11,939 bases of DNA. Source: a bacterium. GTDB taxonomy: Bacteria > Hydrogenedentota > Hydrogenedentia > Hydrogenedentiales > SLHB01. The notes below the pieces were generated by a model. The model was given only the letters and a program-made list of their open reading frames with translations. It searched no databases and was not told the origin of the DNA. Below, one piece after another: positions 1-5,601 of this stretch; the first letter of the stretch is position 1; every line of letters starts with the position of its first letter. The DNA is taken from NCBI GenBank assembly GCA_024231375.1, contig JAAEQP010000990.1, positions 1 through 11,939 of the forward strand, given 5' to 3'. Made by a program: the position numbers and the translations under genes.

Positions 1-1408
1 CGTTGTCATCGTCGGGGTCGACGCTGTTCGCAAGGCCGTCCCCGTCGGTGTCCGGGTCCCAAGTGGCGGGATACACATCCGGCGTCACGCTGACCTCGGT
101 GGTGAACACGTAGGGATTGGGCCCACCGCTGTTGTACGTCAACTCCACGAAGAAGGCCGTCCATCCGGACGGCGGTGCGCTCACGAGGGCGTCGTATTGG
201 CCCGGCACCGTTGGCGCCAACACGGAACTGGTATACACAGCTCCGATGTTGTCGATGTTGAAATCACGGTTGGTCGGGTTCGTGGCCTGCCACAACAGCA
301 CCTGCGTGGGCGTGCCCGTCACCGTTTCCACGTGGATCCAGTCGGCCGAGATCTTTGTCCAATCGAACGTCGGAATCGTGGCTCCGGTCAGGATGGCGTC
401 GTACCACGCTTCGAACCCGTCCCACGCCGAACTGTTCAGCCCATGCCCCGTGTTCGGGACGTAGCGGAGCCATTTCGAGTCCGGAAGGTCGTCCCAGTAG
501 AACTGGGAGGAGTCGGGCAGGAAGAACTGGTCCCCCGAAGAGTTGATGAGATACTTCGGCATGGTGTACCGGGCCCGGTACGTATAGGGATCCACTTGGT
601 CCAGCAGATCTTGGAAGGGCCGCGTGCCAAACCACTGAGGAATGCCGATGTCCTCGTAGTCGTGGATGGCAGCTGCCCAGTAACCCAGCGCCGAGTAGTG
701 GTGTTCGAAAGAGGGCCCGAGGTTCAGCAGGTCGATTACTTTCGGTGCGATAGCGACCACCCGGGAATCAACGGCGCCCGTCGCCCACGTCGTCCATCCC
801 AACTTGGACGTACCCGTCACCACGAACTCGTCCACCACGAGCCCCCCCGGAAGACTGGCACAGAACGCGGTCACCGTGTCCATGGCCCGCACGGTCGACT
901 TGGCCATCGGAAAGCGCGACAGCCACTCCGAACGCTCTCCGCGCAGGAACTTGTCCCACGTGTAGGCGATCTGCGTGTCCGACCAGATCGGCACGTGCCC
1001 GGTAAACGTGAGCGGCCCGTTGATCACCTGACCCAAGTACGCGACTACCGACTGTGTGTCCACCGCGATGTTGATGAGGGTGCCGTCGTTGCCTCCGGGC
1101 ATGGATTGGTTGTTGTCCGCATGCCGCAGAGCGACCAGTCCCGTGGTGTTTGTCACCGTGTCGGGAACGGTGACCACCATCCAGTGCCACCATCGGGTGC
1201 GATCGACCTCCCCGGCTGTCAACCAATCCTGGGACTCAGAGTAGATGACGTAATCCGTATAACCTGCCCCTGGAATCGTGTTCGCCAGGGACCATGTGTA
1301 CGCCGGGTCCGCCGCGTTCACATAGTCGTCCAGGTCCGTGGACCAAGCCGTTCCCGCCAACAGGCACGCCATCGCCATACACCAAACCAACAGACAACGG
1401 TATCGCAT
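1..1408 (-). CDS. PhoPQ-activated pathogenicity-related (PqaA-type) secreted hydrolase, C-terminus cut by window edge
   Basis: The 469 visible residues run from an ATG at 1408 without a stop; GGGAG at 1416-1420 lies 7 bases upstream. Residues 1-23 look like a Sec signal peptide (MRYR, then a Leu/Ala/Met-rich core, then TAWS), so the protein is probably exported. The nucleophile elbow GTSKLGW puts the serine at 201, followed by TTWATGAVDSRVVAIAP, a hallmark of the PhoPQ_related family. Asp293 (SGDQFFLPDS) and His322 (NTGHGL) complete a plausible alpha/beta-hydrolase triad. Residues about 340-450 look like a beta-rich C-terminal domain. Residues 451-469 form a DPDTDGDGLANS-type loop resembling thrombospondin type 3 or dockerin-like calcium repeats, suggesting a surface or anchoring tail beyond the window. 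The family's substrate is not well defined. The fold assignment is strong; any link to plant-polysaccharide use is only inferred from the sugar genes nearby. Confidence 0.9.
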   Translation of the reverse strand, partial: MRYRCLLVWCMAMACLLAGTAWSTDLDDYVNAADPAYTWSLANTIPGAGYTDYVIYSESQDWLTAGEVDRTRWWHWMVVTVPDTVTNTTGLVALRHADNNQSMPGGNDGTLINIAVDTQSVVAYLGQVINGPLTFTGHVPIWSDTQIAYTWDKFLRGERSEWLSRFPMAKSTVRAMDTVTAFCASLPGGLVVDEFVVTGTSKLGWTTWATGAVDSRVVAIAPKVIDLLNLGPSFEHHYSALGYWAAAIHDYEDIGIPQWFGTRPFQDLLDQVDPYTYRARYTMPKYLINSSGDQFFLPDSSQFYWDDLPDSKWLRYVPNTGHGLNSSAWDGFEAWYDAILTGATIPTFDWTKISADWIHVETVTGTPTQVLLWQATNPTNRDFNIDNIGAVYTSSVLAPTVPGQYDALVSAPPSGWTAFFVELTYNSGGPNPYVFTTEVSVTPDVYPATWDPDTDGDGLANSVDPDDDN

Positions 1409-1485
1409 TCGGAATCTCCCATGGTCAAGGGGTCCTCGTCTCAAACACAGGTTACCCACCGCCGGGGCAGACTTCTTCGGCAGCC

Positions 1486-1514
1486 ATTATAGCCACTGCA
1501 CGCCACTTTGCGCA
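1486..1514 (-). promoter_or_regulatory. Candidate sigma-70-type promoter of the PqaA-like gene
   Basis: Reading leftward, a perfect TATAAT -10 box (ATTATA at 1486-1491 on the plus strand) is preceded after 17 bases by a weak -35 hexamer TGCGCA (1509-1514). Transcription would start near 1479 and leave a leader of about 71 bases before the ATG at 1408. The -10 match is strong and the -35 poor, so activator help is possible. Confidence 0.45.
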
Positions 1515-1739
1515 CGCGCGAGCGCCTCCTATGGTTACAGGAGTGGACAAAAAAGGTCGGTCGCGCGCTGGACCGCGGTGCGCCATCTCATCGCCAGTCC
1601 TGACTCTCCGGGAAATCGGGGACATGTACCAAGCGCCGTCCCCGGCGCGACTACGTGTACCCAATTTCCCCCTTCCGCGAGAAACCGCCTCCCGTGCCTC
1701 TTCCGAAAGCTGGGGATGAGTGAGGGCGGCGTGTGAGGA

Positions 1740-1752
1740 GGGGATGATCCCC
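1740..1752. promoter_or_regulatory. Short perfect inverted repeat at the araB promoter, possible operator
   Basis: GGGGA-TGA-TCCCC is a perfect 5-bp inverted repeat with a 3-base centre, located where the -35 region of the araB promoter candidate would fall. Its left half, GGGGATGA, recurs at 1712-1719, 28 bases upstream. The position suits a regulator site, but short GC-rich palindromes also arise by chance. Confidence 0.3.
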
Positions 1753-1763
1753 AGCCGGTTTAA

Positions 1764-1772
1764 TGGTATGAT
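1764..1772 (+). promoter_or_regulatory. Candidate extended -10 promoter of araB
   Basis: TGG followed by TATGAT at 1767-1772 gives an extended -10 element (TG one base before the hexamer). No good -35 box lies 16-18 bases upstream, as is usual for this promoter class. A start near 1779 would give a leader of about 41 bases before the araB ATG. Confidence 0.45.
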
Positions 1773-1820
1773 GCCGCACTCTGTATTCAGCACCTTGGAC
1801 CGCCCGAAAGGAGATGGGTT

Positions 1821-3494
1821 ATGGGACGCAAGTATGTCATTGGACTCGACTTCGGTACGGAGTCGGGCCGCGCTCTCCTGGTCGCCGTGGACAACGGAGA
1901 AGAGGTCGCCACGGCCGTCGAGCCGTATCCGCATGGGGTGATCGACGAAGCCCTGCCCGGCTCCGAGAGACGGTTGGACCCCGATTGGGCGCTTCAGGAC
2001 CCGCGCGATTATCTCCACGTCATCGAGCATGTGGTGCCAAAGGTGCTCCAGACGTCGGACGTGAAGGGCGAAGACGTCATCGGTATCGGCACGGATTTCA
2101 CCGCCTGCACCATGCTGCCCATCGACGCGGAAGGCACGCCCCTGTGCATGAAGCCGGAGTTCGAAGACAACCCGCACGCCTGGGTCAAATTGTGGAAACA
2201 CCACGCGGCTCAACCCGAGGCGGACTTGATCAACAAGACAGCTCGTGAGCGAAACGAGGATTTCCTGGCGCGGTACGGCGGGAAGATCTCGAGCGAATGG
2301 TTCTTCCCGAAGGCGCTCCAGATCCTCGACGAAGCGCCGGATGTCTGGGACGCCGCCGATCGCCTCATCGAAGCCGGCGACTGGATCGTCCTCCAGCTCT
2401 GCGGCCAAGAGAAGCGCAACGCCTGCGTGGCCGGGTACAAGGCCATTTGGGACGAAGGATACCCCAGCACCGACTTCTTCAAGGCGCTCAATCCGAAGTT
2501 CGAGAACGTGGTCGCCGACAAGATGAGCGAAGACATCTATCCCGCGGGTGTGCGCGCGGGCGAACTGTTGCCCGAGATTGCCGAGAAGATCCGCCTCGCG
2601 CCCGGCACGGCCGTGGCCGTGGGCGGTGTGGATGCGCACGTCGCGGTGCCGGCGGCCGCGGTGACCGACGAGCACATCATGGTGATGATCATGGGCACGA
2701 GCGTGTGCCACATGGTCTGTGGCAAAGACAAGAAGGTCATCGAAGGCCTGTGCGGCGTAGTGAAGGAAGGCATCTTGCCCGGTTACTACGGATTCGAGGC
2801 CGGGCAGACCGCGGTGGGCGACATTTTCGCGTGGTTCGTTGAGAGCTGCGTGCCGTACAAAGTGGGCAAGCAGGCCGCCAAGGAGGGGACGGATGTCCAC
2901 GGATACCTGGCCAAACAGGCCGCGAATCTGAAGGTGGGCGAATCGGGACTTCTGGCCCTTGACTGGTGGAACGGCAACCGGTCGATTCTCGTAGACGCCG
3001 ACCTCACCGGCCTGATGGTCGGGATGACGTTGGCCACGACACCCGCCGAAATGTATCGCGCGCTGCTGGAAGCCACGGCCTTCGGAACCTACAAGATCAT
3101 CAAGCAGCTTGACGAGGGCGGCGTGCCGATCACCGAACTCCGGGCCTGCGGCGGATTGCCGGGCAAGAACCCGCTCCTCATGCAGATTTTCGCCGACGTG
3201 ACGAACCGCGAAATCAAGATTGCCGCCAGCGACCAGGCCGTGGCCCTGGGATCGGCCATGTGGGGTGCCGTGGCGGCCGGCACGGAGTCGGGCGGCTACG
3301 ACACCATCAGCGACGCCGCCGTGAAGATGGCTCGCCTCAAAGACGTGGTGTACACACCGAATCCCGACAATCACGCTATGTATCAGAAACTGTTCGCGGA
3401 GTATGAGCGGCTCCATGACCTGTTTGGACACGGCGGCGATATGCTGATGAAGAATCTGAAGAGCATCAAGCTGTCCGTGCGGGAAGGAGACTGA
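1821..3494 (+). CDS. araB: Ribulokinase (AraB)
   Basis: This cytoplasmic FGGY-family kinase phosphorylates L-ribulose to L-ribulose 5-phosphate, the second step of bacterial L-arabinose catabolism. Its 557 residues match the usual AraB size (about 560). The N-terminal phosphate-binding segment is GLDFGTESGRALLV (8-21). GIGTDFTACTMLPID (88-102), KLWKHHAA (123-130) and GGKISSEWFFPK (153-164) are ribulokinase-type segments. GGVDAHVAVPAA (268-279) carries the likely catalytic base Asp271. The C-terminal lobe has GFEAGQTAVGDIFAWF (324-339), DWWNGNRS (381-388) and the ATP-site segment CGGLPGKNPLLMQI (443-456), each close to enterobacterial AraB. The ATG at 1821 follows AAGGAG (1808-1813) by 7 bases. 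It is the first gene of an operon with an M42 peptidase. No araA or araD lies in the window. Confidence 0.95.
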   Translation: MGRKYVIGLDFGTESGRALLVAVDNGEEVATAVEPYPHGVIDEALPGSERRLDPDWALQDPRDYLHVIEHVVPKVLQTSDVKGEDVIGIGTDFTACTMLPIDAEGTPLCMKPEFEDNPHAWVKLWKHHAAQPEADLINKTARERNEDFLARYGGKISSEWFFPKALQILDEAPDVWDAADRLIEAGDWIVLQLCGQEKRNACVAGYKAIWDEGYPSTDFFKALNPKFENVVADKMSEDIYPAGVRAGELLPEIAEKIRLAPGTAVAVGGVDAHVAVPAAAVTDEHIMVMIMGTSVCHMVCGKDKKVIEGLCGVVKEGILPGYYGFEAGQTAVGDIFAWFVESCVPYKVGKQAAKEGTDVHGYLAKQAANLKVGESGLLALDWWNGNRSILVDADLTGLMVGMTLATTPAEMYRALLEATAFGTYKIIKQLDEGGVPITELRACGGLPGKNPLLMQIFADVTNREIKIAASDQAVALGSAMWGAVAAGTESGGYDTISDAAVKMARLKDVVYTPNPDNHAMYQKLFAEYERLHDLFGHGGDMLMKNLKSIKLSVREGD

Positions 3495-3499
3495 CCGTC

Positions 3500-4558
3500 A
3501 TGAGGAAAGAGTCGCTCGCCTTCCTGAAACAGCTCGTCACCACGCCGAGTCCGGCGGGGTCCGAGGAACGGATCCAGGAAGTCTGCAAAGAATACGCGGC
3601 GCCCTACGTGGACGACGTGTACAAGGATGTCCACGGGAACCAGTACGCCGTACGAAACTCCGGAGCCAAGCTCCGGGTCATGCTGGCGGGCCATGTCGAT
3701 GAGATCGGGTTGATGGTCAACCATGTCGACGACAAGGGATTCCTGAGCGTCGTGCCGGTCGGTGGCGTGGATACCGCGATTCTGGGCGGGCAGCGCGTGC
3801 AGGTGCATGCCGCGTCGGGCCCCGTGCCGGGCGTGATCGGCCGGACGGCCATCCATCTGACCGAGCCCGAAGACCGCGGGAAGGCCCTGAAGCTCCATCA
3901 GATGTGGGTGGACATCGGCGCGAAGAACAAGAAAGACGCCGAAAAGGCCGTGGCAATCGGCGACCCCATCACCATCGATGCCGGCTTCGTGAGTCTTCGG
4001 AACGACACCGCCGTGGCGCGTGCCTTCGACGACCGGATTGGGGCGTTCGTGTGCATCGAGGCCATGCGCCTGTTGGCCAAGCGCAAGATCAATTGCGCCC
4101 TCTATTGCGTGACGACCGTGCAGGAAGAGATTGGCCTACGCGGCGCGACCACCAGCGCCTACGGGTGCAATCCACATGCGGGACTCGCGGTGGACGTGGA
4201 TCACGCCATGGACTATCCCACCGCGGACACCAAGAAGTACGGCGGCGGCAAGATCCATGGAGGCCCGGTGATCTCCCGGGGTCCCAACATCAATCCCGTG
4301 GTCGGGAAAGGCCTCATCGAAGTGGCGCGGAAGAAGAAGCTGCCCTATCAGGTCGCGGCCGCACCGCGCGGAACGGGCACGGACGCCAACGCCATGCAGT
4401 TGAGCCGGGGCGGGGTGGCTACGGGCCTCATCGGCATTCCGAACCGTTACATGCATTCGCCGGTGGAATTGGTGTCTCTGAAGGACGCGGAGAACGCCGC
4501 CAAACTCATCGCGGAATGGGTGCTCACGCTGAAACCCAGTACGAATTTCATCCCCTAG
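3500..4558 (+). CDS. M42 family metallo-aminopeptidase (FrvX/CelM-type)
   Basis: Family members are cytoplasmic dinuclear-metal aminopeptidases that usually assemble into 12-subunit tetrahedral particles trimming short peptides; many were once misnamed endoglucanase M. The 352 residues match the family length. Expected metal and catalytic residues are visible: AGHVDEIGLM (His65, with Asp67 beside it), AFDDRIG (bridging Asp177 or Asp178), QEEIGLRGA (general base Glu209, metal ligand Glu210), VDVDHAMD (Asp232) and RYMHSPVE (His319). GTGTDANAMQLSRGGV (291-306) is also typical. The start lies 5 bases after the araB stop, and its ribosome-binding site AAGGAGA (3484-3490) is inside the araB end, so the two are almost certainly cotranscribed. 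The natural substrate cannot be read from the sequence. Confidence 0.92.
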   Translation: MRKESLAFLKQLVTTPSPAGSEERIQEVCKEYAAPYVDDVYKDVHGNQYAVRNSGAKLRVMLAGHVDEIGLMVNHVDDKGFLSVVPVGGVDTAILGGQRVQVHAASGPVPGVIGRTAIHLTEPEDRGKALKLHQMWVDIGAKNKKDAEKAVAIGDPITIDAGFVSLRNDTAVARAFDDRIGAFVCIEAMRLLAKRKINCALYCVTTVQEEIGLRGATTSAYGCNPHAGLAVDVDHAMDYPTADTKKYGGGKIHGGPVISRGPNINPVVGKGLIEVARKKKLPYQVAAAPRGTGTDANAMQLSRGGVATGLIGIPNRYMHSPVELVSLKDAENAAKLIAEWVLTLKPSTNFIP

Positions 4559-4571
4559 GACGAACAAATAC

Positions 4572-4626
4572 AATGCGCCCCGGCGCGGGCCGGATCCAGC
4601 GAGATCCTAAGGCGCCGGGGCGCATT
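4572..4626. terminator. Bidirectional intrinsic terminator between converging operons
   Basis: AATGCGCCCCGGCGC (4572-4586) and GCGCCGGGGCGCATT (4612-4626) are perfectly complementary 15-bp arms around a 25-base loop, which holds a second small inverted repeat (GGATC 4592-4596, GATCC 4603-4607). The T-rich run following on the plus strand is short (TTTCGTTT); leftward it reads TTGTATTTGTT. It begins 14 bases after the peptidase stop and ends 24 bases from the stop of the opposing gene, so it can end both transcripts. Confidence 0.85.
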
Positions 4627-4649
4627 TCGTTTCCGCTTCCGTGGCCCCT

Positions 4650-5564
4650 CTATTCGTCGACGTATTCGCGGAGCCCTTCCTCGGGGTCGGGCACCACGAG
4701 AGGCGTCAGGGCGCTTGGATCGACGACATCGGCGATCTTGGGCGCCTTTGCCTGTATGAACTGATGCCATTCATCGGCTGTTTCGAAGTTGACCTTGGTG
4801 CTATCCGTGCTCCACAACTTGGCCAGCGCATTGCGTGAAGCGTTGAACACCCGGTCGCTGTTGCTGTCAACCCCTTCGAGAAGCGCGAGCGAGGCGCGCT
4901 TGTCGCCGACCTCGCCGAGTGCGTGTGCCGCGGTCACCTGAATCTCGCGGTCCTGGTCGATCATGCCTTGGGCGAGCCGTTCGACGCCCTTCTCTTTCAT
5001 GGTGGTCCCGATCAACTCAAGCGCCTTGGCTCGGTTGGTGGGGGTCAGATCCTGCGACCGAATGAGCAGCATGCGCTCGGACCCTTCCGGATCCATCTCG
5101 ACCATGAGCTGCATCATCTCGGGCACCCTCGGCCCGCGCATGTACGGAAGGCAGGCGCCCAAATACTTGTGGACGGGCAGCTCTCTTCCCAAGGCCAGAA
5201 GCTGATCGCGCGCTTCCTTCACGACCATGGGGTCGTCCTTGTTGAGTTGAGCCACGATGGATCGAACCTGATCCCGCTGTTCCCGCGTCAGGCCTGTCCG
5301 GTCGCGCATGATGTCGTTGTGCTTGCGTGCACGGATCTCATTGAGGCTGTAAGTGCCCTCGGCGTCGTTCTCTTCCACGGACGCGACCTGGCTCACCGGG
5401 AACACCATACGGCCGCCGTTGACCTCCAGCATGACACAGTTCGGGTTGGGGCGGGAGACCGTTCCGTTGAGCTTGCTCCCGTCCTTGAAGTGGACCGTGT
5501 CGGCGCCCGCAACCAGGGCGGTTGCGACGACCATGCATGTGAGCACGATACTCCGACGATTCAT
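4650..5564 (-). CDS. Secreted protein with SH3-like N-terminal segment and HEAT-like repeats
   Basis: The 304 residues begin with a Sec-type signal peptide (MNRRS, hydrophobic core, VAGA; cleavage near 21-22), so the protein is probably periplasmic. Residues 22-65 (DTVHFKDGSKLNGTV onward) look like a small beta-rich SH3-like module. A charged helical region follows (75-130). Residues about 175-255 contain HEAT-like helix pairs, for example AAHALGEVGDKRASLALLEG (212-231). HEAT repeats bind other proteins, so a scaffold or adaptor role is plausible; no catalytic motif is visible. The ATG at 5564 follows AAGGAG (5572-5577) by 7 bases and leads straight into the signal peptide; an upstream TTG at 5591 would add 9 residues and lacks such a site. 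It is the last gene of the pilin-like cluster, 37 bases after the previous stop. The specific function is unknown. Confidence 0.8.
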   Translation of the reverse strand: MNRRSIVLTCMVVATALVAGADTVHFKDGSKLNGTVSRPNPNCVMLEVNGGRMVFPVSQVASVEENDAEGTYSLNEIRARKHNDIMRDRTGLTREQRDQVRSIVAQLNKDDPMVVKEARDQLLALGRELPVHKYLGACLPYMRGPRVPEMMQLMVEMDPEGSERMLLIRSQDLTPTNRAKALELIGTTMKEKGVERLAQGMIDQDREIQVTAAHALGEVGDKRASLALLEGVDSNSDRVFNASRNALAKLWSTDSTKVNFETADEWHQFIQAKAPKIADVVDPSALTPLVVPDPEEGLREYVDE

Positions 5565-5571
5565 GGGCCTT

Positions 5572-5577
5572 CTCCTT
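5572..5577 (-). promoter_or_regulatory. Ribosome-binding site fixing the start of the HEAT-like gene
   Basis: AAGGAG on the minus strand lies 7 bases before the ATG at 5564. It lies inside the longer frame that begins with TTG at 5591, which argues for the ATG. Confidence 0.75.
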
Positions 5578-5601
5578 GCATACGTGTTCAACGCGGCTCA
5601 C

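Larger units (their letters stand above)
1409..1820. other. Divergent intergenic regulatory region
   Basis: These 412 bases separate the leftward hydrolase gene from rightward araB. No coding frame here is convincing. The region holds one candidate promoter for each gene, a GCGCCG/CGGCGC hairpin (1633-1638 and 1643-1648), a 9-base direct repeat AC(A/G)TGTACC at 1622-1630 and 1653-1661, the 8-mer GGGGATGA at 1712-1719 and 1740-1747, and a short perfect inverted repeat next to the araB promoter. These would suit regulator binding, but no regulator gene is in the window. Confidence 0.6.

Noticed and set aside
197..1492. A 431-residue plus-strand frame opposite the PqaA-like gene
   Set aside because: The minus-strand frame gives a signal peptide, catalytic triad and family signature; this one is Arg/Val/His-rich without motifs.
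1452..3431. A 659-residue open frame on the minus strand opposite araB
   Set aside because: It is the antisense shadow of a well-conserved ribulokinase in GC-rich DNA. It is rich in His/Arg/Val without any recognisable motif and has no ribosome-binding site.
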